Source of the DNA: Nitrospira sp.
Lineage (GTDB): Bacteria; Nitrospirota; Nitrospiria; Nitrospirales; Nitrospiraceae
Length of the DNA stretch: 64,000 bases
Reading direction: 5' to 3'
Assembly: GCA_030444405.1 (NCBI GenBank)
Contig: JARFPM010000001.1
Location: forward strand, 31,091 to 95,090
A model generated the notes under the pieces. The model was not told the origin of the DNA. It saw nothing but the letters and a program-made list of their open reading frames with translations, and made no database searches. A program made the translations under genes and the position numbers. Below, piece after piece: positions 32,529 to 42,898 of the stretch (positions within the stretch are counted from its first letter, which is position 1; every line of letters starts with the position of its first letter).

Positions 32529-32969
32529 AACGAGAAGCGAAATCTCTGGTTGCCGAACAGACGGACGCCGAAATTTCAGCAAGGTTCATGCCTTCTCGTC
32601 TTTCAAGTCACAGACTGCATTGTCCGTCAAGGCGAGGGCGAGGTCCTTAATAAAGCTCAGTGTCAGAAGGACAGGTCTGGTGACCAAACTCCAGAAGGGA
32701 GATCTTAGGAGGCGCCTTGATAATCATAGAGTTAGCGTCGAAAGATTGGTTGAACGGAGGGGAAAGATTCGGACAATGGGCAGCGAGTCTGGTCATAAAC
32801 GAGGCCAAATGGGAGTGAATGCTGGGAAAGAGCTGCCGAAGAGCCATCCGAAGATGGCCGAGGGAGCCGGTCAGAAAATGTTCAGTTCGACCGTTGGGCG
32901 TGCAGAATTGTTCCAAATGGTGAGCATGTTATCTCCAACACAGGCCTATCTATATCGATGCAGGAGATC
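32529..32969. other. intergenic stretch, nothing recognised
   Basis: About 440 bases between the small membrane protein and miaB. Open frames on both strands (for example 32647-32916 on minus) have no family resemblance and no ribosome-binding site. No repeat or hairpin of note was seen. Confidence 0.4.
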
Positions 32970-34301
32970 TCACTCCCCATAAAGGGTTGCAGCCGAGGCA
33001 TCGAAGATGTGTTTTGTCATGAGAGTGCCAGGTTCGGAGTGGCCGGTCCCCTTATCCCAAACCACCGTGATATTACCGTCTGTTTTCCCCATCCCCTGAG
33101 TCGGCGAGCGGGTTGCTTCACCCTCGATCAAAACCTCCACATCCTTGCCGATGTACCGTCGATTGCGTTCCAAGGTAATGCGGCGTTGAGTTTCTACGAG
33201 TTGAGAAACGCGCATGCCTTTGACCTGATCGGGGATATCGTCGGCATACTTTCTAGCCGCGATCGTATGTTTCCGCTCCGAGTACTTGAAGATATAGGCT
33301 GAGTCGAATTGTGCCTGTTCTACCATGCGAGCAGTGGCCCGGAAGTCCTCATCCGACTCGGAACAGAAACCACAGATGATATCTGTGGTCAGGACGACAT
33401 CGGGGATGGTGCTTCGAATGCGATCGACCAATGTGAGGTATTCGGCTCCGGTATAGGTGCGTCCCATCAGTTCGAGGATGTGATCGCTCCCTGACTGAAG
33501 AGGAAGATGAATGTGCTTGCAGATTCTTGGGTGTGTGGCAATGGCCTCGATGAGTGCGGAGGGAAAGTCTTTAGGGTGCGGAGAGGTAAACCGTACTCGA
33601 TCGATCCCTGGTGTATCCGCCACGGCGGTGATCAGTTTGGCGAAGTCCCAGTCTTGATGGCGGTAGGAATTCACGTTCTGGCCGAGCAACGTGATTTGCC
33701 CGAACCCTCTGGCGGAAGCGTCACGAGCTTCGAGCAGAATGGACCTCGGGTCACGTGATCGTTCACGTCCTCTGGTATAGGGGACGACGCAGAAGGAACA
33801 GAAATTATCGCAGCCTCGCATCACGGTAATCCAGGCGTTTATCCCGCTGACTCGGTCCGGCATGATCCCTTCATAGGTTTCATACTCCGACAGATCGAGG
33901 GCGAACCCTTTCTGAGAGAGTCCCTGTTCTTGGGCTTCGAGTGCCGTCGTCAGCAACGAGGGAAGTTGGCGGTACATATCCGGGCCGGCTAAAACGTCGA
34001 TGAGCGGCTCCTTTTCCGTCAGAGCGCCTTTCAGATTCTGGGCCATGCAGCCGAGGACGCCGACGACGAGCGGACGCTGTTTTTTCAGTACTCTCAATTC
34101 AGAAAGATGGGCGTAGATCTTATTGTGCGCATTCTCTCGGATGGCGCAGGTGTTGACCAATACGACGTCGGCCCGTTCACGGTCTTCCGTAAGACCGAAT
34201 CCTTCCCGCTTCAGCATCGAGCGAACGAGTTCGCTGTCGGACTCGTTCATTTGACAGCCGAAGGTTTCAATGTGGACTTGAGGAATGGTTTTCAGGATCA
34301 T
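32970..34301 (-). CDS. miaB: tRNA-2-methylthio-N6-isopentenyladenosine synthase MiaB
   Basis: A 443-residue radical-SAM methylthiotransferase. Three N-terminal cysteines (ETFGCQMNES, VNTCAIRENA, VLGCMAQ) bind the auxiliary cluster; GCDNFCSFCVVPYTRGRERS carries the CxxxCxxC radical-SAM cluster; a TRAM domain closes it (YIGKDVEVLIEG). It thiomethylates i6A37 in tRNAs. The start ATG 34301 overlaps the mtaB stop by 4 bases; the longer frame to 34358 is not needed. Confidence 0.95.
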   Translation of the reverse strand: MILKTIPQVHIETFGCQMNESDSELVRSMLKREGFGLTEDRERADVVLVNTCAIRENAHNKIYAHLSELRVLKKQRPLVVGVLGCMAQNLKGALTEKEPLIDVLAGPDMYRQLPSLLTTALEAQEQGLSQKGFALDLSEYETYEGIMPDRVSGINAWITVMRGCDNFCSFCVVPYTRGRERSRDPRSILLEARDASARGFGQITLLGQNVNSYRHQDWDFAKLITAVADTPGIDRVRFTSPHPKDFPSALIEAIATHPRICKHIHLPLQSGSDHILELMGRTYTGAEYLTLVDRIRSTIPDVVLTTDIICGFCSESDEDFRATARMVEQAQFDSAYIFKYSERKHTIAARKYADDIPDQVKGMRVSQLVETQRRITLERNRRYIGKDVEVLIEGEATRSPTQGMGKTDGNITVVWDKGTGHSEPGTLMTKHIFDASAATLYGE

Positions 34302-35635
34302 CGTACTACCATGGCACAGTTCGCCTGCTGAGAAGGCACGACGTGGCCCAAGGCGCAACGGTCTGTTGCGGCTGTGATCCTGACCGGCAGGATCTGATTC
34401 TGGAAACTGCCGGAGTCTGCGACCCCCACTCGTGTGAAGTTCGGGGTCATGCCGAAGCGATAGGAATCCCGAGTCCCAGCTTCAAAAAGGACCGAGATTG
34501 TCTTCCCTATTTGCTTGTTGTGGAAGGCGAGTCGTTTGGCATGATCGAGATTCAGGAGAATGTCGGTCCGTTTCTTCACCGATGCTGGCGGGACCCGCTG
34601 TTTCAGGCGCATTGCAGCCGTCCCTGGGCGAGGGGAGTATGGAAATACGTGGAGATAAGAGAATGGAAGATCAGTTGCGACGGCCAGCGTATTCTGAAAG
34701 GCGGTCTCGGTCTCTCCGGGGAATCCAACTAGGAGGTCAGTTCCAATGCCGAGGTTGGGGATGGTTACGAGGGCCTTTTCGATCAGTTTGATATAGCTCA
34801 TGATCGTATGGCGGCGATTCATAGCCTGCAAAATCTGATCGTCCCCGCTTTGTAGAGGGATGTGGAGATAGGGACAGAGTTTCTTCGACGAGGCGAGCAG
34901 ATCAAGCAATTCCTCGCCGACTGTCGTGGGTTCAATTGAAGAGATGCGGATGCGTTCGAAGTCGGCCGCTTGGTCGAGCCAACGAAGCAAGGAACAAAAG
35001 TCCCGGCCCTGGTGCGCATACTGGCCGATGTTCACTCCAGTCAGCACGACTTCCCGGTATCCTCGAGTGGCCAAAACTTCAACTTCACGCTGGATGTCCT
35101 CAAAAGTTCTGCTTCGCTCATGACCCCGTGCAAACGGAATAATGCAGAAACTGCACATCGTGCTGCAGCCGTCTTGTATCTTGAGTAATGCACGGGTGGA
35201 GTCCGATTCCGCAAAGTGCGGCAGATCGAAGTCTCCGCGCGCAATCGTTCTGGTATGACGAATCTCTGCGAAGGATCGTTTCCGTAGCTCGTGGGCGGGA
35301 GGAAGGTAGGTCGGCAGGTCGAGCTTGAATTGGTGGCCGACGATGAGGTCGATCCCTGCTTGCTGCTTGAGGTGGTCCATTCCCGTTTGAGCATAGCACC
35401 CTGTCACGGCGATATAGGCATGGGGAGAGTGTTTCAGGGTCTTCCGGATCAGATATCGCGATGTCCGTTCGGCGTCTTCCGTCACCGCGCAGGTATTAAG
35501 CACAAGGAGATCCGTCGGTTGGCCGAACTCGACGAGCTCAAACCCCTTTCGTCTGAGCCCCTCCCCCAGGACCGAGGTTTCGGCTTGATTCAGGCGGCAG
35601 CCGAGCGTATGAAGAGATGCACGGGTCGTCACCAT
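34298..35635 (-). CDS. mtaB: tRNA t6A37 methylthiotransferase MtaB
   Basis: A 445-residue methylthiotransferase of the MtaB (YqeV) type. It has the cysteine set TLGCRLNQAET, LNTCAVTEDAERTSR and VTGCYAQT, plus the radical-SAM motif GCSTMCSFCIIPFARGHERS. The TLGCRLNQAE opening and the TEDAERTSR-style signature distinguish MtaB from MiaB and RimO. It converts t6A37 to ms2t6A37 in tRNA-Lys-type tRNAs. It is translationally coupled (ATGA) to miaB downstream. Confidence 0.93.
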   Translation of the reverse strand: MVTTRASLHTLGCRLNQAETSVLGEGLRRKGFELVEFGQPTDLLVLNTCAVTEDAERTSRYLIRKTLKHSPHAYIAVTGCYAQTGMDHLKQQAGIDLIVGHQFKLDLPTYLPPAHELRKRSFAEIRHTRTIARGDFDLPHFAESDSTRALLKIQDGCSTMCSFCIIPFARGHERSRTFEDIQREVEVLATRGYREVVLTGVNIGQYAHQGRDFCSLLRWLDQAADFERIRISSIEPTTVGEELLDLLASSKKLCPYLHIPLQSGDDQILQAMNRRHTIMSYIKLIEKALVTIPNLGIGTDLLVGFPGETETAFQNTLAVATDLPFSYLHVFPYSPRPGTAAMRLKQRVPPASVKKRTDILLNLDHAKRLAFHNKQIGKTISVLFEAGTRDSYRFGMTPNFTRVGVADSGSFQNQILPVRITAATDRCALGHVVPSQQANCAMVVR

Positions 35636-35764
35636 AGGGTGGCATTATAGGAAGATCATGCGTGTTCCGGCAAGGTTGCCTGTTGCGACCGGGGGTTGTA
35701 AGGATTGTTGGCTCATTGCCGGAAAGACCCATGATAGGATCATTTCCGAGTCGTCGGGGAAAGT

Positions 35765-36178
35765 GTGAGGATCGTGCACCTGCGTGCTCTCATCTTTTTT
35801 GTTTTTACAGGGTTATTTTGGAGCCCTCCTGTGAAGGGATGGAGCACGGATTTGCTTCCCACCGAGCCCGATCTCAATACCCGCGTCGACGAGCTGTATG
35901 ACCATGAGGCCCGTCTCTTCATCATGCTGTATTCCCTTCGGGGAAACGGCCAAGTCGACTATGTCACGGGCCGGCTGGTTCAGGAGTATTCCCGCAGTAT
36001 CTATGGTAATCCTATCTATCAGACCGAGGGCCAACCGCTGTTCTATTGGTGGAACCATATCATGTGGAACGATCCGGAGCAGGACGGGGTCAACGGCAAC
36101 GAAAAGATCTACCAGGAAAATACCGACTTCGATATCTCGCGATACAAGCCCTGTGTGTTCAACGGACAGCCCTGTTAA
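35765..36178 (+). CDS. small exported protein of unknown function
   Basis: A 137-residue protein started by GTG, with signal sequence VHLRALIFFVFTGLFWSPPV. The mature part holds LNTRVDELYDHEARLFIMLY and aromatic-rich segments (YGNPIYQTEGQPLFYWWNHI), ending with two cysteines (PCVFNGQPC) that may form a disulfide. It is not recognised. It stands alone, 130 bases after the divergent mtaB start, and a good ribosome-binding site is lacking (GGGGA at a short distance). Confidence 0.55.
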   Translation: MRIVHLRALIFFVFTGLFWSPPVKGWSTDLLPTEPDLNTRVDELYDHEARLFIMLYSLRGNGQVDYVTGRLVQEYSRSIYGNPIYQTEGQPLFYWWNHIMWNDPEQDGVNGNEKIYQENTDFDISRYKPCVFNGQPC

Positions 36179-36332
36179 TTTCTTCACTGGCCGGTGAGGC
36201 CGCTCCCGCATGTTTTGTGATTCTACTGAACAGCCCTGGGATGCGATGATATTCTGCCTTGCAGCGGAAGATCACTCCGCCGTGGTGCATAGGCCTGACT
36301 GATTCGGCTCACGTTCGTATGCGAGAGTCCCC

Positions 36333-37625
36333 GTGAAACAAGGAGCTTTCGATCTTGCAAGTCTCCTGAATCGACGCATCTTCGTGATGCTGCCGTTGGG
36401 TTTTGCGTCCGGTCTCCCCCTTGCACTCACGTCCGGGACCCTGCAGGCCTGGCTTACGGTAGAAGGAGTCGACCTCAAGACCATCGGCATTTTCACGATG
36501 GTCGGCCTTCCCTATACGCTCAAGTTCCTTTGGGCGCCCGTGATGGATCGTGTGACCCTTCCCTGGCTCGGCCGGCGGCGCGGCTGGATGGTTTTGGCGC
36601 AACTCTGTGTCGCGATCGGCTTGGTGCTTATGGCCGTGACCAATCCCCGGATTCACCCTGGATGGATGGCGGCCTATGCCTTGCTCGTCGCGTTTCTTGC
36701 CGCTTCGTTGGACATTGTTTTTGATGCCTATCGAACGGAAACGCTCCATTCTCACGAGCGCGGACTGGGTGCCGCCGTGTGGGTAAATGGGTATCGGATC
36801 GCTCTTTTAGCCTCAGGAGCCGGCGCGTTGGTCCTTGCTGATTATGTGGGATGGCAGATGGCGTATCTGGCGATGGCAGCTGTCATGCTGGCTGGTGTGC
36901 TTATCGTCTTCATCAGCCCGGCCCCCACATTCGTCGCCGAGGCTCCAAAAAGTATGAGGGAGGCAGTCGGCGCACCACTGGCGGAGTTCTTTGGACGGCC
37001 TCACGCGTTGAGCTTGTTGGCCGTGATTGTCCTCTACAAGCTTGGAGACGCCTTCGCCTCTGCGCTCCAGACCGCCTTTCTGATCGGAGGGCTTGGTTTT
37101 TCTGCGACGGACGTCGGTGCCGTAAAGGGATTAGGGGTGTTTGCCACATTGCTGGGTGCTTTTGTCGGCGGACTCTTGATGACCAAGTCGGGACTTGTAC
37201 GGTCGCTGTTGATCTTCGGGGTCTTGCAGGCGGCCTCAAACCTGGGATTCGTTGCCTTGGCGTTGGTCGGCAAAGATGCGAGCGTCCTGACGGCGGCGGT
37301 CGTGATAGAAAATGTGACGGGAGGAATGGGCACCGCTGCGTTCGTCGCTTTGGTGATGTCGCTCTGCGATCCCCGGTATACCGCGACTCAGTTCGCGTTG
37401 CTGTCTTCGTTAGAAGCGTTGGGACGGGTGTTTGCCGGTCGTCCATCAGCGGATGTCGTTGCCTTGGTTGGATGGACACAATTCTTTGTCTTGACCGTGG
37501 TGGTGGCTCTGCCGGGTCTCTGGGCTGTTTGGCGGATCCGGCCTTTTCTCGAACCAGAACAAAGGACGGTCGTGCGCGCTTCCGTCACAGAGTCCACGGT
37601 CTCGCCGGTTTCCGAGCGGCTATGA
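36333..37625 (+). CDS. ampG: AmpG-like MFS transporter
   Basis: A 430-residue major-facilitator protein with 12 predicted helices. The opening RRIFVMLPLGFASGLPLALT and GVDLKTIGIFTMVGLPYTLKFLWAPVMDR are characteristic of AmpG, the inner-membrane permease that imports anhydromuropeptides for peptidoglycan recycling. FDAYRTETL and GTAAFVALVMSLCDPRYTAT also match the family. The start is GTG. It ends 6 bases inside the convergent small membrane-protein gene. Confidence 0.85.
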   Translation: MKQGAFDLASLLNRRIFVMLPLGFASGLPLALTSGTLQAWLTVEGVDLKTIGIFTMVGLPYTLKFLWAPVMDRVTLPWLGRRRGWMVLAQLCVAIGLVLMAVTNPRIHPGWMAAYALLVAFLAASLDIVFDAYRTETLHSHERGLGAAVWVNGYRIALLASGAGALVLADYVGWQMAYLAMAAVMLAGVLIVFISPAPTFVAEAPKSMREAVGAPLAEFFGRPHALSLLAVIVLYKLGDAFASALQTAFLIGGLGFSATDVGAVKGLGVFATLLGAFVGGLLMTKSGLVRSLLIFGVLQAASNLGFVALALVGKDASVLTAAVVIENVTGGMGTAAFVALVMSLCDPRYTATQFALLSSLEALGRVFAGRPSADVVALVGWTQFFVLTVVVALPGLWAVWRIRPFLEPEQRTVVRASVTESTVSPVSERL

Positions 37626-37913
37626 GGACAGTCGTCGTTGAAGAAAGAGCACGAAGATCATCAGGGTGGGCAGTGGAGCCAGCACAAACGGCAATAACCA
37701 TAACCAGACATTCTTGCCGCGTACGCGCGCCTGGTCGATCATCCAGATGAAGAGCCACACCAGCAGGCAGGCATAGTTCAAGATGATCCACTGGGTGGTG
37801 TGAATCTTGAGGACACTCATGCTCTCCGAAGAGCCTTGAAGGAGGAAGATTCCTAACAACAGAACGAACGCGCTTAACAGGGTCCCGACAAGTTTTTTGC
37901 TCCAGACGAACAT
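37620..37913 (-). CDS. small membrane protein (three helices)
   Basis: A 97-residue protein with hydrophobic segments LVGTLLSAFVLLLGIFLLQG, IILNYACLLVWLFIWMI and VWLWLLPFVLAPLPTLMIFV. Positively charged loops (DQARVRGKN; QRRLSS) suggest a cytoplasmic C terminus. No family is recognised. It is convergent with the AmpG-like gene, overlapping by 6 bases. Confidence 0.6.
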   Translation of the reverse strand: MFVWSKKLVGTLLSAFVLLLGIFLLQGSSESMSVLKIHTTQWIILNYACLLVWLFIWMIDQARVRGKNVWLWLLPFVLAPLPTLMIFVLFLQRRLSS

Positions 37914-38046
37914 AGCGCCTCCAGACTCTATAAGACCGTGTGAACTGAATCGGAGCTAAGCTAATTGGCCCGACAATTGTTTGTCAAATCAGGCCGGTTG
38001 GGGTATTTCATCACAGACAGTTAGGGGCAAAGGTCCTGAGAGCATC

Positions 38047-38418
38047 ATGAGTTTTCTTCGCTTGAGCGCGGTAGTCGTTGCACTGGCCGGAGCGATCGGT
38101 CTGACTTTATCGAATCCGACCATGGATGACTATTTACGCTTCGTTGAGCAGGAATTGAGCAAAGCGATAGACCGAATGGACCGGGGTACACCGACTCGAG
38201 AACAACAATTTATTCGGCAGGTGTTTCAGTCGCAAAGTAGGAAGCTTCTGGAATCAATCGTGAGGCCCAATACAGCGCGACAGAACTGGGGGATTGCGAG
38301 CAAGTATGAAACACAGGTGGTGGATACGAAAGTCATCGTTCTTGGTCTCGGTGGTCGGTTCATACCTCTTCAGGGTGTCGAAGAAGCGACGTTGAAAATC
38401 GGGCGAATGGCCTTCTAA
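38047..38418 (+). CDS. small exported protein, DUF4359-like
   Basis: A 123-residue protein. The N terminus MSFLRLSAVVVALAGAIGLT is a signal/anchor segment, followed by LSNPTMDDYLRFVEQELSKA, which resembles DUF4359. The C-terminal half contains NWGIASKYETQVVDTKVIVL and a beta-rich end. It is likely periplasmic and anchored; function unknown. The frame extends upstream to 37981, but the signal peptide sets the start at 38047. After the stop, GGCCTT..AAGGCC could form a weak hairpin. Confidence 0.6.
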   Translation: MSFLRLSAVVVALAGAIGLTLSNPTMDDYLRFVEQELSKAIDRMDRGTPTREQQFIRQVFQSQSRKLLESIVRPNTARQNWGIASKYETQVVDTKVIVLGLGGRFIPLQGVEEATLKIGRMAF

Positions 38419-38560
38419 AAAGAAAAAAAGGCCAGGGTAATTTGGAGGGGCCCGATTCCACCGGTTATTTCTGTGGATAACCTCGTTGATAAGCGACAAG
38501 AATCGGCTATGAGATTCGCATTGCGACTATTCACAGCCTTTCCTCTCATTTCCCAAAGAT

Positions 38561-38576
38561 CCACAATACTTGGTGT
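38561..38576 (+). promoter_or_regulatory. probable NrdR box 1 upstream of nrdJ
   Basis: CCACAATACTTGGTGT agrees with the NrdR consensus ACACWATATATWGTGT at 12 of 16 positions, including both conserved half-site cores (CACAAT and GTGT). It overlaps the -35 TTGACA at its right edge, so a bound repressor would block RNA polymerase. It pairs with box 2, 32 bases downstream. Confidence 0.6.
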
Positions 38577-38604
38577 TGACAAAAATCTATGATAGCTATA
38601 TGTA
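38576..38604 (+). promoter_or_regulatory. nrdJ promoter
   Basis: A consensus TTGACA (38576-38581) is followed after 17 bases by TATGTA (38599-38604). It overlaps both probable NrdR boxes, and the gene start is ~100 bases downstream. Confidence 0.5.
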
Positions 38605-38608
38605 GCTG
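38593..38608 (+). promoter_or_regulatory. probable NrdR box 2 upstream of nrdJ
   Basis: TAGCTATATGTAGCTG agrees with the NrdR consensus at about 9 of 16 positions, with an intact CTATAT core. Its start is 32 bases, three helical turns, from the start of box 1, the usual spacing of NrdR box pairs. It covers the -10 region. Confidence 0.45.
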
Positions 38609-38702
38609 TCCCTGAGTTAAACGCGCTCCACGCACCCATAAAAAATGATGACGCCTAACCAAAACATGATCACAGTTCTTTTCCTCTCTCAGGAGGTCTA
38701 CC

Positions 38703-41700
38703 GTGAGAATTGATCGAAGATTTATCCGTCGCGGGCAGAATCCCTACGAGGGGATCAAGTTTGTGAAGCGTTCGTCGGAGATTCGGAATCCCGACGGATC
38801 CACCGTATTCAAGCTCGAAAACATCGACGTTCCTGAAGCGTGGTCTCAGCTTGCCGTCGACATATTGGCCCAGAAGTACTTTCGGAAGGCCGGAGTTCCG
38901 CAGCGCGATCAAAATGGGCAGCCGGTCATCGGTCCGGATGGCAAGCCGGTGTTGGGCGGCGAGCGAGACGCCCGTCAAGTTTTCGAGCGCATGGCCGGGT
39001 GCTGGACCTATTGGGGCAAGTCCTATGGGTACTTCAAGACGTCGGAAGATGCCGAGTCGTTTCACGATGAAATGTGCTACATGCTGGCGCACCAGATGGT
39101 AGCGCCGAATTCTCCCCAGTGGTTCAATACGGGCCTTCATTATGCCTATGGGTTATCGGGACCGGCACAAGGGCATTATTACGTCGATCCCCAGACTCGC
39201 GAAGTCGTGAAAGCAACCAACGCTTTTGAACATCCTCAGCCTCATGCCTGTTTCATTCAATCCATCGAGGATGATCTGGTGAATGAAAACGGGATCATGG
39301 ATCTTTGGGTCCGAGAGGCGCGGTTGTTCAAGTATGGGTCCGGGACCGGGACGAATTTTTCGAAACTGCGTGGAGATGGCGAAGGGCTTTCCGGTGGCGG
39401 GAAGTCTTCAGGTCTTATGTCGTTCCTTAAGATCGGGGATCGAGCCGCCGGAGCGATCAAGTCCGGAGGGACGACGCGCCGTGCCGCCAAGATGGTCTGT
39501 TTGGACCTCGATCATCCGGATATCGAAGAATTTATCGATTGGAAAGTCATCGAAGAACAAAAAGTCGCGGCGATGGTGACGGGCTCAAAGATTTGTGCGC
39601 AGCGCCTCAACGCCGTGCTGAAAGCTTGTCATACAGTCGATGGCGAGGGCGTTCTCGGGCTGGACCTCAATCCGAAGACCAATCCGGTCTTGCGTGAGGC
39701 CCTGACATTGGCCCGTCGGGATCTGGTGCCCGAGGCGTATATCCAACGAATGTTTTCCTATGCCCAGCAAGGTTTCACGCACTTTGTGTTTCACGAGTAT
39801 GACACGAATTGGGATGGTAAGGCCTATCAGACCGTCTCCGGACAAAATTCGAACAACAGCGTCAGAATTCCCAATGAGTTTTTTGCCGCGCTCGAAACCG
39901 ACGGCGATTGGCACCTCAAACGCCGAACGAACGGCAAGGTCTGTAAGACCATCAAGGCGCGGGAGCTGTGGGACCGGATCGCGTGGGCGGCGTGGGTTTG
40001 TGCCGATCCAGGGACTCAGTACGATACCACCATCAACGAGTGGCATACTTGTCCGGAGGATGGCCGCATCAACGCGTCGAACCCCTGTTCCGAATACATG
40101 TTTCTGGACGATACGGCCTGTAATCTCGCCTCACTCAATCTCACGAAGTTCTACACCGCCGATGGACAGTTCGAACTGGAAAATTTCCGCCATGCCGTTC
40201 GGTTGTGGACCATCGCGTTAGAGATCAGTGTGCTGATGGCATCCTTCCCGAGCCGATCCATCGCAGAAAAGAGCTATCAGTTCCGGACGCTTGGGTTGGG
40301 CTATGCGAATCTTGGCACCGTCCTGATGCGGCAAGGGATCCCTTATGATTCGCCCAAGGCCCTGGCGATCTGTGGGGTCATCACTTCCATCATGACCGGA
40401 GAAGCGTACAGCGCATCGGCTGAAATGGCTGCCGAGTTGTCGCCGTTCCCGGGTTACGCAAAAAATCGCGAACACATGTTGCGGGTGATCCGGAACCACC
40501 GTCGAGCCGCTTACCAGACTCCTTATGCGGAATATGAAGGTCTTTCGATCGCTCCGGCAGGAATCCGACCTGAACATTGTCCTCCCGACATGCTTCTTGC
40601 TGCCAGACGAGCTTGGGATCATGCGCTGGAATTAGGGACAGCGTATGGGTATCGCAATGCACAAGTGACCGTAATCGCTCCGACCGGCACAATTGGGTTG
40701 GTTATGGACTGTGATACCACGGGGATTGAACCGGACTTTGCTCTGGTGAAGTTTAAGAAACTTGCCGGCGGAGGGTACTTCAAGATCATCAATCAAAGCT
40801 TACCGATTGCGCTGGCCAACCTCGGCTATACGGACCGGCAAACGCAGGATGTCGTCCGTTACTGTGTCGGTGCTCAGACGCTCAAGGGCGCACCATTCAT
40901 CAATCACGACACGCTGCGTCAAAAGGGATTCGACGACACGGCCCTGGATCGTTTGGAGAGCAGTTTGGGGCAAGCATTCGAAATTCAGTTCGCCTTCAAC
41001 AAGTTTATGCTGGGAGATGCGTTCTGCGTCGAAAAGCTTGGCCTGACCGAGGCCCAACTGGATGAAACGAACTTCAACATGCTGAAGGCTCTCGGCTTTA
41101 CGCAAGAAGAGATCGTTGCTGCAAACGATTTTTGCTGCGGGACGATGACGGTGGAAGGCGCGCCGCATTTGAAGGCCGAACACCTCTCCGTATTCGACTG
41201 TGCCAATCGGTGCGGTCGAATCGGGCAACGCTCCATCGCTGTCGATGCGCATATCCGCATGATGGCCGCGGCACAGCCGTTCATCAGCGGCGCGATCAGC
41301 AAGACCATTAATATGCCGGCCGATGCCACGCTCGAAGACGTCAAGGCGGCCTATTTGCTTGCCTGGAAGAGCATGGTCAAGGCGGTCGCACTTTATCGTG
41401 ACGGGTCCAAACTGAGTCAGCCATTGAGTGCCTCGACAGACAGTGGAAAGGCCGTGGAGGCGGCCACTGGCGTCTTGGAAATGGCGGAGAAAGTTACCGA
41501 ACGGGTGCTCATTCGGTACCTCGCCAAGCGGCGCCCGTTACCGAGTCGACGAAGCGGATACACTCAAAAAGCAATTGTCGGGGGACATAAGCTCTATCTG
41601 CGCACCGGTGAATATGAGGATGGGACGGTCGGGGAAATTTTTTTGGACATGCACAAGGAGGGGGCAGCGTTCAGAAGTCTCATGAATTGTTTTGCAATCG

Positions 41701-42239
41701 CCATTTCTCTTGGACTTCAGCACGGCGTGCCGCTGGAAGAATTCGTTGAGGCGTTCGTCTTTACCAGGTTTGAGCCGAACGGTCCCGTCAAATTGAACGA
41801 TCGAATCAAAATGTCCACCTCGATCATCGATTATATCTTCCGCGAATTGGCCGTTACGTATCTCGATCGGTATGACCTCGCGCAGGTGAAGGAAGAGGAT
41901 CTGCGCATGGATTCGATGAAAAAGGACGATATGGATCCGGAGTGCTTCGAAGAAGAAGCGGACCTTGATGCACTGGCTAAATCTTCCGTTATCACGGAAC
42001 ATCTTCCCATCCGCCGGAACGGCGGAAAAGGAAATGGGCACGGAAACGGACACAGTGTTGCCCGACAAGTGGAGATCATGCGCGAGACGCTCACACTGAC
42101 GGAGGTCCAAAGCGCTAAAGACGCCAGGGTCAAGGGTTACGAAGGCGACCCCTGTCCGGAATGTAAGCAATTCACCATGGTTCGCAACGGCACCTGTCTT
42201 AAATGTCTTACATGCGGAGCAACGAGTGGATGTTCATAA
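38703..42239 (+). CDS. nrdJ: adenosylcobalamin-dependent (class II) ribonucleotide reductase
   Basis: A 1178-residue enzyme reducing ribonucleotides to deoxyribonucleotides with B12. Recognised parts: [54 protein letters not shown], the active-site segment [40 protein letters not shown], and a C-terminal zinc finger [24 protein letters not shown]. It starts with GTG and has a strong AGGAGG. Because class II enzymes use B12 rather than oxygen, it works with or without O2. The NrdR-type operators upstream fit deoxynucleotide-level control. No class I or III reductase is in the window. Confidence 0.95.
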   Translation: MRIDRRFIRRGQNPYEGIKFVKRSSEIRNPDGSTVFKLENIDVPEAWSQLAVDILAQKYFRKAGVPQRDQNGQPVIGPDGKPVLGGERDARQVFERMAGCWTYWGKSYGYFKTSEDAESFHDEMCYMLAHQMVAPNSPQWFNTGLHYAYGLSGPAQGHYYVDPQTREVVKATNAFEHPQPHACFIQSIEDDLVNENGIMDLWVREARLFKYGSGTGTNFSKLRGDGEGLSGGGKSSGLMSFLKIGDRAAGAIKSGGTTRRAAKMVCLDLDHPDIEEFIDWKVIEEQKVAAMVTGSKICAQRLNAVLKACHTVDGEGVLGLDLNPKTNPVLREALTLARRDLVPEAYIQRMFSYAQQGFTHFVFHEYDTNWDGKAYQTVSGQNSNNSVRIPNEFFAALETDGDWHLKRRTNGKVCKTIKARELWDRIAWAAWVCADPGTQYDTTINEWHTCPEDGRINASNPCSEYMFLDDTACNLASLNLTKFYTADGQFELENFRHAVRLWTIALEISVLMASFPSRSIAEKSYQFRTLGLGYANLGTVLMRQGIPYDSPKALAICGVITSIMTGEAYSASAEMAAELSPFPGYAKNREHMLRVIRNHRRAAYQTPYAEYEGLSIAPAGIRPEHCPPDMLLAARRAWDHALELGTAYGYRNAQVTVIAPTGTIGLVMDCDTTGIEPDFALVKFKKLAGGGYFKIINQSLPIALANLGYTDRQTQDVVRYCVGAQTLKGAPFINHDTLRQKGFDDTALDRLESSLGQAFEIQFAFNKFMLGDAFCVEKLGLTEAQLDETNFNMLKALGFTQEEIVAANDFCCGTMTVEGAPHLKAEHLSVFDCANRCGRIGQRSIAVDAHIRMMAAAQPFISGAISKTINMPADATLEDVKAAYLLAWKSMVKAVALYRDGSKLSQPLSASTDSGKAVEAATGVLEMAEKVTERVLIRYLAKRRPLPSRRSGYTQKAIVGGHKLYLRTGEYEDGTVGEIFLDMHKEGAAFRSLMNCFAIAISLGLQHGVPLEEFVEAFVFTRFEPNGPVKLNDRIKMSTSIIDYIFRELAVTYLDRYDLAQVKEEDLRMDSMKKDDMDPECFEEEADLDALAKSSVITEHLPIRRNGGKGNGHGNGHSVARQVEIMRETLTLTEVQSAKDARVKGYEGDPCPECKQFTMVRNGTCLKCLTCGATSGCS

Positions 42240-42484
42240 ACAGGAGTTTGAGGATGCAAAGCAAGCGGCCGTCATCGTGTCTCTGGTGTAGGAAGCGGTG
42301 GTTCCTGCGAATTCGATCGAGTGCTGAAGTCTTCTTTTCGCTACGGTTGCGGGCTCGGAAACTTTGCGTGAGACCGGCGTCTTCTCGTATCATACATCAT
42401 TATGGGTCCTGGTCTCCGTTGCGAGCTGCTCGCTCAGCGAGGCGAAAAAAGTTTTGATGCCGGAGAGTTATAAGGAGTACTGAT

Positions 42485-42895
42485 ATGCCGACTACGACGC
42501 AGCTTGTCATCAGCGGTCAGAGTAAGCCGGGTACTCTTGCCAGAGTAACGGCGGTCCTCGGTGAAGCGGGGGTCAATATCAAGGCTTTCTCCGCTCCGGA
42601 GGTGATGGGAAGCGGCAAGTTGCGTCTACTGGTCGCGGATCTGGAAAGTGCCCGCGCGGCCCTTAAGGCGGCGAAGATTAAGTTCGGCGAAGAAACCGCT
42701 CTCCTACTGAGTCTCGAGAATAAGCCTGGTGCGTTAAGGAAAGTGGCAGATACCTTGATGAACAGCCGGATCAATATCAAGTGCGGCTATTGCACGCCTT
42801 CACGGGAAGGGAAACGGGCGATCGTCGTTCTGACCGTTTCCAACACCGACAAGGCCCTGGCTATTCTACGCAATCAGTCGCTCGACGAGTTTTGA
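42485..42895 (+). CDS. tandem ACT-domain protein
   Basis: A 136-residue protein composed of two ACT domains: residues ~5-65 (LVISGQSKPGTLARVTAVLG) and ~68-132 (LLLSLENKPGALRKVADTLM). Each begins with the KPG ligand-loop motif seen in amino-acid-binding ACT domains. There is no catalytic domain. It may sense an amino acid and regulate a partner. It lies 3 bases before the rlpA start, so the two may be cotranscribed although their roles look unrelated. Confidence 0.8.
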   Translation: MPTTTQLVISGQSKPGTLARVTAVLGEAGVNIKAFSAPEVMGSGKLRLLVADLESARAALKAAKIKFGEETALLLSLENKPGALRKVADTLMNSRINIKCGYCTPSREGKRAIVVLTVSNTDKALAILRNQSLDEF

Positions 42896-42898
42896 TCG

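Noticed and set aside
32647..32916. Minus-strand frame of 89 codons upstream of the small membrane protein
   Set aside because: No ribosome-binding site, no family match; composition not convincing.
32188..32982. Plus-strand open frame of 264 codons opposite the lipoprotein and small membrane protein
   Set aside because: Overlaps a clearly real minus-strand lipoprotein gene and has no recognisable domain; antisense shadow.
38419..38702. Cobalamin riboswitch upstream of nrdJ
   Set aside because: No B12-box-like sequence was seen, and the leader from the mapped promoter is only about 100 bases, shorter than the class needs.
42254..42457. Small basic frame after nrdJ
   Set aside because: Arg/Ser-rich random-looking composition and no homology; probably untranslated.
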